A stretch of 64,000 nucleotides of DNA from Croceibacterium segetis (GCF_011320115.1 NZ_JAANOZ010000015.1:1-64000), one strand, 5' to 3'; shown: positions 1 through 9,578, counted from the stretch's first letter. The notes: generated by a model not told the origin, from the sequence alone. A program made the numbers and translations.

Positions 1-65
1 CCGCCGCCCGCCCCTGCGCTGCGTCCGGACTGACGCCGCGCCGGCCGCGAAGGTCCTCACGTCGA

Positions 66-96
66 GGCCTCGGACGGGTTCGCCCCGCCCGGGGCC
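66..96 (-). terminator. GC-rich hairpin after the xylanase operon (weak call)
   Basis: A 13-base stem (arms 66-78 and 84-96, one G.T wobble and one mismatch, loop of five) lies 27 bases beyond the stop codon of the xylanase gene. On the minus strand it would end the operon that starts at 7352. There is no T-run, so it is at best a factor-assisted or weak terminator. The rest of 1-122 shows no gene. Confidence 0.25.
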
Positions 97-122
97 TTCG
101 CACGCCCGGCGATGTTGGATTT

Positions 123-1262
123 TCAGGCGGCGGCGAACGCCTGGGCGAGCGCGGCGCGCATCGGCTTGGGGCGGTAATCGTCGCCGTAAGGTGTACCGCG
201 CACCTCGAGCTTGTCGTCGCGCGCGGCGAAGCCCTGGAGCCAGCTGAACTTGTCGACCATGCCCCAGGCGAGGACGTCGCCGAGCGCGTCGTAATCGAGC
301 ATCACGTCGAAGTAACGGCGCGCGAAGTCGGCGATCCGCTCGTCGCGCAGGGCAATGTCGCCGGGCAGCGCCTTGTCCTTGACGTCGAACTCGGTGATCA
401 GCAGCCTGTAGCCCATGCCGACGACCTCATCGAGGAAGCGGCGCCACTCGCTCTCGAGGTAAGGGCCGACGCCGCTCGCCGGGTCGATCGAGAACATCTC
501 GATGTGCGACTGGATGCCGAGCGCATCGACCGGGGTGCCGCGCTTGCGGAAGCCCTCGAGCAGGCGCAGCACGCCGCTGCAGTGGGCGCGCGAGCCCGGC
601 TCCCAGCTCATGAAGTCGTTGTAGACCAGCTGCGCTTGCGGCAGCCGCTCGCGCGCCGTGTGGAACGCCAGGTCGACCAGCGCTTCCGGGCTCCCCAGCG
701 CCCGCGTGACGTTGTTGACCCGGGGCGCGCCGGTCCGCTCGTCGACCGCCTCGTTGATCACGTCGTAGCTCTGAATCACGCCGCGGTAGCGGTCGGTCAC
801 GGTATGGATGTGGGTGGTCAGCAGCCGCTCGGCCTCGCGCGCCGGGCGGGCGCCGAAATCGTAGCCGACGAGCCACTTGGGAAAGCGCTCCGGCCGGTCC
901 CAAAACAGGGTATGCCCGCGGACGGCGAGCTTGTTGGCCTGGGCCCAGGCGACGATCGCGTCCATCCGCGCGAAATCGAACTTGTCGGGCGCGGGGCGCG
1001 TCGCCTGCCACTTGAGCTCGTTCTCGGGCACGATCACCCCGCTCTCGCCGGCGACGATCGCGGCATAGTCGGGGTTGTCGATCCCGCCGCCGCGCCGCCC
1101 GCCGATGGCGCTGCCGAAGCGGCGGCCCTTGCGCGCCGCCAGCGCGTTCAGCGATGGCGACGGGACGACCGGCGCCGCCGCGAACGAGGGTGCTGCAGCC
1201 AAAACGAGCGGCGCCGCCGCTATACCGGCCAGGGCACCGCGGCGGGTCAGGTCGAAGCTCAT
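123..1262 (-). CDS. GH10 endo-1,4-beta-xylanase, exported
   Basis: Glycoside hydrolase family 10 endoxylanase (379 aa), cutting internal beta-1,4 linkages of the xylan backbone. Visible GH10 motifs are ENELKW at 80-85, RGHTLFW at 115-121, the acid/base glutamate E171 in YDVINEA, and the nucleophile E291 in ITEFDV. Length is normal for a single catalytic domain with no binding module. The N-terminus carries a twin-arginine-like signal (TRRGALAG, then a hydrophobic stretch ending near SFA, residue 28), so it is probably exported to the periplasm or outer surface. The ATG overlaps the stop of the upstream MFS gene (ATGA), making it the last gene of a four-gene unit (GH3, GH3, MFS, GH10) read from the operator at 7397. 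The enzyme class is certain; the export route is inferred. Confidence 0.95.
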   Translation of the reverse strand: MSFDLTRRGALAGIAAAPLVLAAAPSFAAAPVVPSPSLNALAARKGRRFGSAIGGRRGGGIDNPDYAAIVAGESGVIVPENELKWQATRPAPDKFDFARMDAIVAWAQANKLAVRGHTLFWDRPERFPKWLVGYDFGARPAREAERLLTTHIHTVTDRYRGVIQSYDVINEAVDERTGAPRVNNVTRALGSPEALVDLAFHTARERLPQAQLVYNDFMSWEPGSRAHCSGVLRLLEGFRKRGTPVDALGIQSHIEMFSIDPASGVGPYLESEWRRFLDEVVGMGYRLLITEFDVKDKALPGDIALRDERIADFARRYFDVMLDYDALGDVLAWGMVDKFSWLQGFAARDDKLEVRGTPYGDDYRPKPMRAALAQAFAAA

Positions 1263-2563
1263 AACGGCGCAGGCTCCATTCGCGGCACCAGGAGGTGGAT
1301 GACGCCGAACGCCAGCAGGTAGGCGATACCGGCGTAAAGCAGGATGGGCACGTACGAGCCGGTCAGTTGCAGCGTCCAGCCCGTCGCCTGAGCGATGAGG
1401 ATGCCGCTGACCGCGCCCGCCGCCCCGCCCAGCCCGGCGACGGTCGCCACCGCGCGGCGCGGGTAGAGGTCGGAGATCATCGTGAAGATGTTCGACGAGA
1501 ACGCCTGGTGCCCGGCGGTGCCGAGCCCGATGAGCAGCACGACGATTGCGGCGTTATCGATGCTCGCCACGCTGACCAGCGGCAGCGCGCACACGGCGGC
1601 GAGGAACAGCGTGGTCTTGCGCGCGCGATTGACCGTCCACCCGCGCTTGATGAGGTGCGAGGAGAGCCAGCCCCCGGCGATCGAGCCGATGTCGGCGAGC
1701 AGGTAGACCGCGATCAGCGCCGGACCGACGGTCGAGAAGACGCTGCCCTGCCCCTTGGGAAACAGCTCCATGCCCTGGGTCTTGGAAAAGAAGTCGGGCA
1801 GCCAGAACAGGAACAGGTACCACACCGGGTCGGTGAAGAACTTGCCGCAGATGAAGTACCACGCCTGCCGCTGGCGCAGCGCCGCGCTCCAGCCGAGCGG
1901 CCGGCCGGCGCCGTCCTCGCCGTCCTGGACGATATGCGCCCGCTCCGCCGCGAGGATGTGCGGATGGTCCTCGGGCAGGCGGTACATCCGCAGCCATGCC
2001 GCCAGCACCAGCAGCCCGAGCAGGCCGGTGACGAGGAACGCCGCGCGCCAGCCCCACGTCCCCGCGACCATGATCCCGACGATCGGCGTCAGCAGCACGC
2101 CGACGTTGGCCCCGGCGTTGAGAATGCCGACGCCGAGCGCGCGCTCCTTGCGCGGGAACCACTCGGCGACCGACTTGACCGCGCCCGGGTAGGCGGCGCT
2201 CTCGGAGATGCCCAACGCGGCCCGGGCGAGGATGAAGGCGAGCACGCTGCGCGCCACCGAATGGAACGCCGCCGCCACGCTCCACAGGCCGATGGCCAGG
2301 GCCATGCCCTTGCGGGTGCCGACCTTGTCGAGCCAGCGGCCGACGACCAGCAGGCCGATCCCGTAACTCGCCTGGAACGCGGTGACGATATTGCCGTAGT
2401 CGACCTCGCTCCAGCGCATGTCCTTCTCGATGATCGGCTTGAGCACCCCGATCACCTGGCGGTCGACGTAGTTGATGGTGATCACGCAGAACAGCAGCGC
2501 GCAGATCGACCAGCGGTAGCGCCCAGGGCGCTCGGGGGCGATCGCGGGCGCGGCGCTGCTCAC
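1259..2563 (-). CDS. exuT: MFS transporter, ExuT-like (hexuronate or uronic oligosaccharide)
   Basis: Inner-membrane major facilitator superfamily carrier (434 aa) of the anion:cation symporter group, which includes hexuronate transporters. Near the N-terminus it shows INYVDRQ and a WLDKVGTRKG loop between helices 2 and 3, both typical of ExuT/GudP-like proteins, and about 12 hydrophobic segments. I chose a GTG start at 2563 because it overlaps the preceding GH3 stop (GTGA); the open frame continues upstream only as shadow sequence. Placement between xylosidases and xylanase, in a locus that also encodes alpha-glucuronidase and glucuronate catabolism, suggests import of glucuronate, methylglucuronate or aldouronic oligosaccharides. 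The substrate is inferred from context only, so the symbol is provisional. Confidence 0.85.
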   Translation of the reverse strand: MSSAAPAIAPERPGRYRWSICALLFCVITINYVDRQVIGVLKPIIEKDMRWSEVDYGNIVTAFQASYGIGLLVVGRWLDKVGTRKGMALAIGLWSVAAAFHSVARSVLAFILARAALGISESAAYPGAVKSVAEWFPRKERALGVGILNAGANVGVLLTPIVGIMVAGTWGWRAAFLVTGLLGLLVLAAWLRMYRLPEDHPHILAAERAHIVQDGEDGAGRPLGWSAALRQRQAWYFICGKFFTDPVWYLFLFWLPDFFSKTQGMELFPKGQGSVFSTVGPALIAVYLLADIGSIAGGWLSSHLIKRGWTVNRARKTTLFLAAVCALPLVSVASIDNAAIVVLLIGLGTAGHQAFSSNIFTMISDLYPRRAVATVAGLGGAAGAVSGILIAQATGWTLQLTGSYVPILLYAGIAYLLAFGVIHLLVPRMEPAPL

Positions 2564-4944
2564 GCGACCACGAACCCGGCGGACTTGAGATTGGCCGAAC
2601 TGTTGCCGACGTGGACGGCGACCGGTCCGGGCCCGTTCACTTCCTTCATCGCCCGATCGAAATAGGCGAGCTGCGCGGGCGTGATCGTGAAGCGCACCGT
2701 CTTGCTCTCGCCCGGCGCCAGCGTGACTCGCTCGAAGCCCTTGAGTTCGAGCACGGGCCGGGTGACCGGCAGCTCGGTGCGAGTGATGTACAGCTGGACG
2801 ACCTCGTCGCCCGCGCGCTGGCCGGTGTTGGCGACGGTCGCCTCGACTTGCACCGGCTGGTCCGGCGCCACGCGGGAGGCGGAAAGGCGCGGCGCGGAGA
2901 TGTCGAAGCTGGTGTAACTGAGCCCGTGCCCGAACGGGAACAGCGGCGCCGCGTCCTCGAACAGGTAGCCGCGACGCGAACTCGGCTTGCGGTTGTAGAA
3001 CAGCGGGACTTGACCGGCGTCGCGCACCACGCTGACCGGCAGCTTGGCCCCGGGATTGACCTTGCCGAGCAGCGCCTCGGCGATCGCCGTGCCGCCTTCC
3101 TGCCCGGGGTACCAGCATTCGAGCATGGCGTCGGCCTTGGCGGCGACGTTGGGCCAACTCGGCGGGCGGCCGTTGATCGCGCAGATCACCAGCGGCTTGC
3201 CGAGCGCCGCCAGGGCATCGACCAGCGCGTTCTGGTCGCCGACGATGTCGAGGTTGTCGCGGTCGCCGAGGTGGGTCACCGCGAAGCCCTCGCGGCTGGT
3301 CTGCTCGGTGTCGCCGATGGCGAGGATCACGGTGTCGGCGGTCCTGGCCACGCTGACCGCCTGGGCGATCAGCTGGCGATTGCGCTCGGCGGGGAACAGC
3401 TCGACGTTGTCGACCGAGCGGTCGTCGCTGGTGGTGATGAACACGCCTTGCGCGGTGACGAAATCGGCGTTGGGGGCGACTTGCCGCAGCCCCTCGATCA
3501 GCGTCGCCGCCTGCCTGGGCACGCTCGAGTAGCCGCCGAAGCGGGCGATCGCATGGTTCGGCCCGATCACCGCCACCCGCCCCATCCTGGCCGGATCGAG
3601 CGGCAGCGTGCCGTTCTTGTTGGTCAGCAGGCACAGCGCCTTGCGCGCCGCCTCGAGCGCCAGTGCGCGCCCGTCGGCGTTGCCGGTGACCGCCTCGGCC
3701 TTGTCGGCGTTGCCGTAGGGATCGTCGAACAGGCCCGCGCGCATCTTGAAGGTCAGGACGCGGGCGCAGGCGCGGTCGATCAGCGCCGGGTCGATCTTGC
3801 CGGCGGCGACCTGCCCGGCGAGCGTGGCGTAAGCGTCGCCCTCGGGCAGCTCGCTGTCGACGCCCGCGAGCAGCGCCATGCGCGCCGCCTCGGCGTTGTC
3901 GGCGGCGACGTGGTGCAGCCCGGCGAGCTGGTCGACCCCGTTGTAGTCGCTCGAGACGAGCCCGTCGAAGCCCCACTCGCCGCGCAGGACCTTGCCGAGC
4001 AGCCACACGTTCGAATGGCTCGGCACCCCGTCGATCTCGTTGTAGCTCGGCATTACCGCGCCCACCGACGTGCGCTCGATCACCGCGCGGAACGGCGGGA
4101 AGAAGTTTTCGCGCAGCTCGCGCTCGGAGGCTTCGGAGGGCCCGGCGTTGGTGCCGCTGTCGGGCTGGCCGTGGCCGGTAAAGTGCTTGAGCGTGGCGAA
4201 GACGTGATTGGCCGGCAGCCGCTCCCACTTGCCCGGCCCCTGCAGCCCCTCGACCGTGGCCACGCCCATCTCGGAGACGAGGTAGGGATCCTCGCCGAAG
4301 GTCTCCTCGATCCTCCCCCAGCGCGGATCGCGGACGATGTCGATCACCGGGGAGAGGGTGTAGAACACACCGCGGGCGCGCATTTCGCCGGCGATCAGCC
4401 TGTGCACCCGGCGCGTGAGGTCTCGGTCGAAAGTGCCCGCCATGGCGATCGCCTGCGGGAAGCTGGTCGCCTGCGTGGCCATGTAGCCGTGCAGGGATTC
4501 CTCGTGGACGAGCACCGGGATGCCGAGCCGGGTGCCCTCGAGCGCCCATTTCTGCAGTGCGTTGATGAACTCGACGGTCTGGCGCGGGGTGCGCCAGCGG
4601 TCTGCCGAGCCGCCCGAGGCCTGCCCCACGCCCGGCGTGCCGCGCTTGTCCGACGGGCGGCCGAGCGCGCCGATCCCGTCGGGGAAGTTGACCTTGGCTT
4701 TCGTGGCATCGAAATCGAGCCCGCTGAGCATGCCGCCCTTGCCGGCCCAAACGCCGCGCATCTGGGCGATCTTCTCGGCCAGCGTCATTCGCGCAAGCAG
4801 GTCGGCGACCCGCGCCGGGATCGGCGCCCTGGCGTCCTTGTAGAGCGGCGCTCCGGCCTTGGCGAAAGCGAGCGGGGCCTGCGCCACCGCCAGCGCGGCG
4901 ACGCTGCCGCCGCCGAGCAAGCGCAGGGCGCCGCGCCGATTCAC
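2560..4944 (-). CDS. GH3 beta-xylosidase/beta-glucosidase, exported
   Basis: Glycoside hydrolase family 3 exo-enzyme of 794 aa with the three-part layout: (beta/alpha)8 domain, alpha/beta sandwich and a C-terminal fibronectin III-like domain. Visible are RDPRWGRIEETFGEDP near 206-220, KHFTGHG at 253-259, and the nucleophile D333 in SSDYNG. The long RDPRWGRIEE motif is common in bacterial xylan-active GH3 enzymes, so beta-xylosidase is the likely activity. The GTG start at 4944 overlaps the stop of the upstream GH3 gene and opens a short signal (NRRGALRLL, then a hydrophobic run to residue 28) resembling a Tat signal. It is a paralogue of the gene directly upstream; the pair may split chain length or linkage preference. 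Exact substrate cannot be read from sequence. Confidence 0.92.
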   Translation of the reverse strand: MNRRGALRLLGGGSVAALAVAQAPLAFAKAGAPLYKDARAPIPARVADLLARMTLAEKIAQMRGVWAGKGGMLSGLDFDATKAKVNFPDGIGALGRPSDKRGTPGVGQASGGSADRWRTPRQTVEFINALQKWALEGTRLGIPVLVHEESLHGYMATQATSFPQAIAMAGTFDRDLTRRVHRLIAGEMRARGVFYTLSPVIDIVRDPRWGRIEETFGEDPYLVSEMGVATVEGLQGPGKWERLPANHVFATLKHFTGHGQPDSGTNAGPSEASERELRENFFPPFRAVIERTSVGAVMPSYNEIDGVPSHSNVWLLGKVLRGEWGFDGLVSSDYNGVDQLAGLHHVAADNAEAARMALLAGVDSELPEGDAYATLAGQVAAGKIDPALIDRACARVLTFKMRAGLFDDPYGNADKAEAVTGNADGRALALEAARKALCLLTNKNGTLPLDPARMGRVAVIGPNHAIARFGGYSSVPRQAATLIEGLRQVAPNADFVTAQGVFITTSDDRSVDNVELFPAERNRQLIAQAVSVARTADTVILAIGDTEQTSREGFAVTHLGDRDNLDIVGDQNALVDALAALGKPLVICAINGRPPSWPNVAAKADAMLECWYPGQEGGTAIAEALLGKVNPGAKLPVSVVRDAGQVPLFYNRKPSSRRGYLFEDAAPLFPFGHGLSYTSFDISAPRLSASRVAPDQPVQVEATVANTGQRAGDEVVQLYITRTELPVTRPVLELKGFERVTLAPGESKTVRFTITPAQLAYFDRAMKEVNGPGPVAVHVGNSSANLKSAGFVVA

Positions 4945-7352
4945 GGCGTCACCGTCAGGGTCGTGCTCTTGAGGTCCTGGGAATTGCCGCCGGCCATGAT
5001 CGTGAACGTGCCCGGCTCGACCACCCGTTTCATTTCGCGGTTCCACAGCGCCAGGCTTTCGGGGCGGATCGCCAGCGCGACCTGCCTGGTCTCGCCCGGC
5101 TGCAGCGTGACCCGCTGGAACGCCGCCAGCTCCTTCACCGGCCGCGTGACGCTGCTGACGTCGTCGCGCAAGTAGACCTGCACCACTTCGTCGCCGGGCA
5201 TCTTGCCGGTGTTGGTCACCGGGACCGTGACGCTGAGGCCCTCGCCGGCCTTGATGCTCCCCGAAGAGAGCACCGGCGCGCCGACGTCGAAGCTGGTGTA
5301 GCTCAGGCCGTAACCGAATGGGTAGAGCGGGGTCGCCTCGCTGAACAGGTAGCCGCGGTGCGCGCTCGGCTTGTAGTCGTAGAACATCGGCAGCTGGCCG
5401 ACATCGCGCGCCACCGTCACCGGCAGCTTGCCGCCGGGGTTGACCCGGCCGAACAGCGCGTCGGCGATGGCGTGGCCCTGTTCCTGCCCGCCGTACCAGG
5501 TCTCGAGGATCGCATTCGCCCCGGCGGCGACGGTCGGGTAGCTCGGCGGGCGGCCGTTCACCAGCACCGCGACGACCGGCTTGCCGAGCGCCTTGAGCGC
5601 GTTGAACAGGTCGTTCTGCTGGCCCACAAGATCCAGCGCGGCGCGGTCGCCGAGATGGCTCTTGGCCCAGCCTTCGCGGCTGGTCTGCTCGGTGTCGCCG
5701 ATGAACAGAACGATCGTGTCGGCGGTCTTCGCCGTCTCGACCGCCTGGGCGATCAGCCGGGCGTTCTCGGCCGGATCGCCGAGCTCGACGTTGTCTTCCC
5801 ACCAGTCGTCGCTCTTGGTGATGACGACGCCCTGGGCGGTGACCACGTTGGCTTTGTCGCCGACCAGCGCCTTGATGCCCTCAAGCGGCGAGACCTTGCT
5901 GCGCGGGATGCCGTAATAGCCGCCGAGCCGGGCGACCGCGGCGTTCGGTCCGATCACCGCGATGGTCGGCTTGGCCCCGCCCTTGGGCAGCGCCAGCGGC
6001 AAGGTGCCGTCGTTCTTGAGCAGCACGAGCGCTTCGGCCGCCGCCTTGCGGGCAAGCGCCACGCCCTCGGGCCCGCCGGACTTGCGCGCCTCGGAAAGGT
6101 CGGCCCACGGGCTTTCGAACAACCCGGCGTTGAACTTCATCGTCAGGATGTGCCCGACCGCGGTGTCGATCGCGCTGATCGGCACTTCGCCCGCCTTCAC
6201 CGCCTCGGCGAGATGGGCGTAGGCATTGCCGGTCGGCAGGTCGACATCGACCCCGGCCTTGAGCGCCAGCTCGGCGGCGGTCTTCAGGTCGGGGGCGATC
6301 TTGTGGATCTCCATCAGGTCGGAGATCGCGTAGTAATCGCTGACCACCGCGCCCTTGTAGCCCCACTCGCCGCGCAGCACGTCGTGCAGCAGCCACACGT
6401 TGGAATGGCTCGGGACGCCATCGATTTCGTTGTAGCTCGCCATCACCGCATCGATGCCGGTGCGCTTCACCACCTGCTCGAACGGCGGGAAGAAGAACTC
6501 GCGCAGCGTCCGCTCGCCGATCGGCGCCGGGCCGGTGTTGGTGCCGCTCTCGGGCTGGCCGTGGCCGGTCATGTGCTTGAGCGTGGCGAAGACCTTGCCC
6601 GGCGCGAGCTTGTGGCCGGTACCGACGCCCTGCAGCCCCTCGACCGCCGCGACGCCGAGCTCGCCGACGAGGTAGGGATCCTCGCCGAACGTCTCCTCGA
6701 TGCGGCCCCAGCGCGGGTCGCGGGCGACGTCGACCACCGGCGAAAGCACTTGCTGCACCCCGCGCGGGCGAATTTCGCCGGCGATCTGGGCGTTGACGGT
6801 GCGCAGCAGGTCGGGGTCCCAGGTCGAGGCGAGGCCGATCGCCTGGGGATAGGCGGTCCCGTCGCGGCCAGGGTTGATGCCGTGGAGCGCTTCCTCGTGG
6901 AACAGGATCGGGATGCCCAGGCGGGTCTTCTCGCGCGCCCACTTCTGCGCCGCGTTGACGTAGGCGACGCTGTCCTCGATCGTGCGCGGCGGCTCGGTCC
7001 GCGGGCTCCCGGGCCCGTGCTTGTCGGACGGGCGCGAGATCGTGCCGATGCCGTCGGGGTGGGTCTGCGAGGCCTTGGCCGGATCGAAGCTGTAGTCGGC
7101 GCGCTGGACTTCGGCCTTGTTGTCCCACAGCGCGGTGATCTGGGCGATCTTCTCCTCCAGCGTCATCCGCGCGAGGAGGTCGGCAACCCGCTGCTCGGTC
7201 GGCAGGGAAGCGTTCCAATAGGGCGCGGTGGCCATCGGTTTGGCCGCCGCGGCAGGCGCCGATTGCGCCTCAGCCTGGCTGGCGAGCGCCCCCGAAAGCG
7301 CCGTTAGAGCGATTCCGGCGGCCAGCGCGGCGGCCTTGAAGCGACCCGTCAT
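4941..7352 (-). CDS. GH3 beta-xylosidase/beta-glucosidase, exported (first gene of operon)
   Basis: Second GH3 exo-glycosidase (803 aa), with a Sec-type signal peptide (hydrophobic core about 7-22, cleavage near AEA-QS at 29). Family signatures are RDPRWGRIEETFGEDP at about 211-226, KHMTGHG at 259-265 and nucleophile D339 in VVSDYY; a fibronectin III-like domain closes the protein. It is closely related to the next gene downstream, consistent with tandem duplication, and probably releases xylose from xylo-oligosaccharides. It is the promoter-proximal gene of the GH3-GH3-MFS-GH10 unit. The operator at 7397-7410 lies 45 bases upstream of its ATG, so xylose-type induction is likely. Confidence in the family is very high and in xylosidase activity moderate. 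Confidence 0.93.
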   Translation of the reverse strand: MTGRFKAAALAAGIALTALSGALASQAEAQSAPAAAAKPMATAPYWNASLPTEQRVADLLARMTLEEKIAQITALWDNKAEVQRADYSFDPAKASQTHPDGIGTISRPSDKHGPGSPRTEPPRTIEDSVAYVNAAQKWAREKTRLGIPILFHEEALHGINPGRDGTAYPQAIGLASTWDPDLLRTVNAQIAGEIRPRGVQQVLSPVVDVARDPRWGRIEETFGEDPYLVGELGVAAVEGLQGVGTGHKLAPGKVFATLKHMTGHGQPESGTNTGPAPIGERTLREFFFPPFEQVVKRTGIDAVMASYNEIDGVPSHSNVWLLHDVLRGEWGYKGAVVSDYYAISDLMEIHKIAPDLKTAAELALKAGVDVDLPTGNAYAHLAEAVKAGEVPISAIDTAVGHILTMKFNAGLFESPWADLSEARKSGGPEGVALARKAAAEALVLLKNDGTLPLALPKGGAKPTIAVIGPNAAVARLGGYYGIPRSKVSPLEGIKALVGDKANVVTAQGVVITKSDDWWEDNVELGDPAENARLIAQAVETAKTADTIVLFIGDTEQTSREGWAKSHLGDRAALDLVGQQNDLFNALKALGKPVVAVLVNGRPPSYPTVAAGANAILETWYGGQEQGHAIADALFGRVNPGGKLPVTVARDVGQLPMFYDYKPSAHRGYLFSEATPLYPFGYGLSYTSFDVGAPVLSSGSIKAGEGLSVTVPVTNTGKMPGDEVVQVYLRDDVSSVTRPVKELAAFQRVTLQPGETRQVALAIRPESLALWNREMKRVVEPGTFTIMAGGNSQDLKSTTLTVTP

Positions 7353-7377
7353 TCAAACTCTCCCCACCCGCCGCATC

Positions 7378-7403
7378 TTGACTGTACGGCCCTTCGTGAT
7401 AGC
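7378..7403 (+). promoter_or_regulatory. Candidate promoter for GH67-lacI-xylD
   Basis: TTGACT at 7378-7383 is followed after 14 bases by GATAGC at 7398-7403, a spacing and shape like housekeeping promoters of Caulobacter-type bacteria. The -10-like element lies inside the operator, which would explain repression. Transcription would start close to the first ATG of the alpha-glucuronidase. Inferred by eye only. Confidence 0.35.
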
Positions 7404-7410
7404 GCTACCA
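7397..7410. promoter_or_regulatory. XylR-type LacI-family operator, site A
   Basis: TGATAGCGCTACCA, one change from the perfect palindrome TGGTAGCGCTACCA and with the central CG expected for LacI-family operators. It lies between the divergent GH3 (minus) and GH67 (plus) units. The identical 14-mer occurs at 21711 and, on the other strand, at 30869. Confidence 0.85.
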
Positions 7411-9524
7411 TGATTATGGGGAGAGGGCTTGTCAATCGCCTCTTGGCGCTCATCGCGGCCTGCGCCGCGCTGGCCGTGGCGAGCGCGGCGCAGGCCGAGG
7501 ACGGATATCGGCTCTGGCTGCGCTATGCGCCGCTCGAGGGCGAAGCGCTCGCCCGGGTTCGAGCGCTGCCGCTGGTGGTCCATGCCGATCAGGATCCGAC
7601 GGTCGCCCTCGCCGGCGAGGAGCTGGTGCACGGCCTGGCTAAGCTGCGCGGTGAAGAGCGGCGGCCGGGCGTCGTGATAACCGCCTCGCGCCTGGCGCGG
7701 CCGCTGCCGCCCGGTTCGCTGTCGTTCGAGTGCCGAGACTCCGCGGTTCCGCCCGGCGGAGCCTTCGCGATAAAACCGGCGGACGGCGGCCTGCGCATTT
7801 CCGCGGGCGAGCCGATCGGCTGCCTTTACGGCGCGTTCGCCCTCTTGCGCGAGCTGTCGCTCGGCCGCAATCCGGCAAAGATCGACCTCGACGAGCGCCC
7901 CGCCATGCCGCTGCGCCTGCTCGACCACTGGGACGATCCGAACGGCTATGTCCTGCGCGGCTATTCGGGCCGCTCGATCTTCGACTGGTGGAAGCTGCCC
8001 GAGCACCTCGACCAGCGGCTGGTCGACTATGCCCGCGCCGACGCCTCGATCGGCATCAACGGCGCGGTGGTCAACAGCGTCAACGCCAGCCCGCTGTTCC
8101 TGACCGACCGCTACATCCCCAAGCTGAGGCGCATCGCCGACGCCTGGCGGCCCTATGGCATCCGCCTGTACATTTGCGCCCGCTTCTCGGCGCCGAAGGA
8201 CGTCGGCGGGCTGCCGACGGCCGACCCGCTCGACCCGGCGGTGCAGGCCTGGTGGAAGGCCCGCGCCGACGCGCTCTACGCGGCGATTCCCGACTTCGGC
8301 GGGTTCCTCGTCAAGGCCAACTCCGAAGGCGAGCCGGGGCCGCAGGACTACCACCGCACCCACGCCGAGGGCGCCAACACCCTCGCCCGCGCGGTCGGCA
8401 GCCGCGGCGTGGTGATCTGGCGCGCCTTCGTCTACTCGGCCGAGGACCAGACCGACCGGGCCAAGCAGGCCTACAACGAGTTCGTGCCGCTCGACGGCCA
8501 GTTCGAGCCCAACGTCATCCTGCAGGTCAAGAACGGACCGGTAGACTTCCAGCCGCGCGAGCCGTTCCATCCGCTGTTCGGGGCGATGCCGCACACCCGG
8601 TTGATGTTCGAAGGGCAGATCACCAAGGAATACCTCGGCCAGGCGACCCACCTCGCCTATCTCGCGCCGTACTGGAAAGAAGTGCTCGACGCCCAGACCG
8701 GCCGCGGCGGGACGGTTGCCCAGGTGATCGCCCCGGCGGGCATGGCCGGGGTCGCCAACACCGGTTCGGACCGCAACTGGTCGGGCTCGCACTTCAACCA
8801 GGCCAACTGGTACGCGTTCGGCCGGCTGGCCTGGGACCCCACCCTGTCGAGCGCGCAGATCGCCCGCGAATGGGCGATGCAGACTTTCAGCCGCGAACGC
8901 GGGTTCATCGGCAAGGTCGTGCCGATGATGATCGCCAGCCGCGAGGCGGTCGCCGAATACATGACCCCGCTCGGCCTCACGCACCAGATGGCCACCGGCC
9001 ACCACTACGGCCCCGGCCCGTGGATCTGCAACCTCAAGCGGCCCGAGTGGAACCCGTGTTATTACAGCCGCGCCGACAAGGGCGGGATCGGCTTCGACCG
9101 CACCGCCAGCGGCAGCAACGCGCTGGCGCAATACGCGCCCTCCGTCGCCGCGCAGTGGGCCGATCCCAGGACCATCGACGAGGATTACCTGCTGTGGTTC
9201 CACCACGTGCCGTGGGACTTCCGCACCCCGTCCGGCCGGCCGCTGTGGGGCGAGCTGGTCTACCGCTACGACCGCGGCGTCGCCACGGTCGACGAGATGG
9301 CGGCGACCTGGGCTTCGCTTGCGCCTTACGTCGATCCCGAGCGCTTCGCCGACACCGCCGATTTCCTGCGCATCCAGAGCCGGGAAGCCCGTTGGTGGCG
9401 CGATGCCTCGATCGCCTATTGGCAGTCCATCAACGGCTTGCCGCTGCCGGCCGGCACCCGCCCGCCCGAGCATTCGCTCGACTATTACAAAGCCCTCAGC
9501 TTCCCTGAGGCACCGGGGGAATGA
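7410..9524 (+). CDS. aguA: GH67 alpha-glucuronidase, exported
   Basis: Family 67 alpha-glucuronidase (about 704 aa), removing (4-O-methyl)glucuronic acid from the non-reducing end of aldouronic oligosaccharides released by xylanase. Expected catalytic residues are visible: acid E306 in KANSEGEPG, and the pair D379 (GPVDFQPREP) and E407 (GQITKEYLG). A Sec signal covers about residues 1-29, ending ASAAQA. The start is uncertain: ATG 7410 and ATG 7416 lack a clear ribosome site and 7410 touches the operator, while TTG 7443 follows GGGGAGAGG (7418-7426) at a long spacing but would lose the charged start of the signal. It heads the plus-strand unit with lacI and xylD. Family assignment is certain. 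Confidence 0.95.
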   Translation: MIMGRGLVNRLLALIAACAALAVASAAQAEDGYRLWLRYAPLEGEALARVRALPLVVHADQDPTVALAGEELVHGLAKLRGEERRPGVVITASRLARPLPPGSLSFECRDSAVPPGGAFAIKPADGGLRISAGEPIGCLYGAFALLRELSLGRNPAKIDLDERPAMPLRLLDHWDDPNGYVLRGYSGRSIFDWWKLPEHLDQRLVDYARADASIGINGAVVNSVNASPLFLTDRYIPKLRRIADAWRPYGIRLYICARFSAPKDVGGLPTADPLDPAVQAWWKARADALYAAIPDFGGFLVKANSEGEPGPQDYHRTHAEGANTLARAVGSRGVVIWRAFVYSAEDQTDRAKQAYNEFVPLDGQFEPNVILQVKNGPVDFQPREPFHPLFGAMPHTRLMFEGQITKEYLGQATHLAYLAPYWKEVLDAQTGRGGTVAQVIAPAGMAGVANTGSDRNWSGSHFNQANWYAFGRLAWDPTLSSAQIAREWAMQTFSRERGFIGKVVPMMIASREAVAEYMTPLGLTHQMATGHHYGPGPWICNLKRPEWNPCYYSRADKGGIGFDRTASGSNALAQYAPSVAAQWADPRTIDEDYLLWFHHVPWDFRTPSGRPLWGELVYRYDRGVATVDEMAATWASLAPYVDPERFADTADFLRIQSREARWWRDASIAYWQSINGLPLPAGTRPPEHSLDYYKALSFPEAPGE
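7411..7435 (-). promoter_or_regulatory. Candidate promoter for GH3-GH3-MFS-GH10
   Basis: Read on the minus strand, TTGACA (7435-7430) is followed after 13 bases by TAATCA (7416-7411). Operator A lies directly downstream, where transcription would begin. Suggestive only, and it overlaps the first codons of the opposing gene. Confidence 0.3.
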
Positions 9525-9578
9525 AATGCTCCTAAAAAAACCTTTGTCCGTCCCGGACGCAGCCCTAAGAGCCTCGCG

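Noticed and set aside
1259-4750. Apparent 1163-residue protein ending in the MFS transporter
   Set aside because: The first 730 or so residues are a shadow frame of the GH3 gene; only the part from GTG 2563 is an MFS protein.
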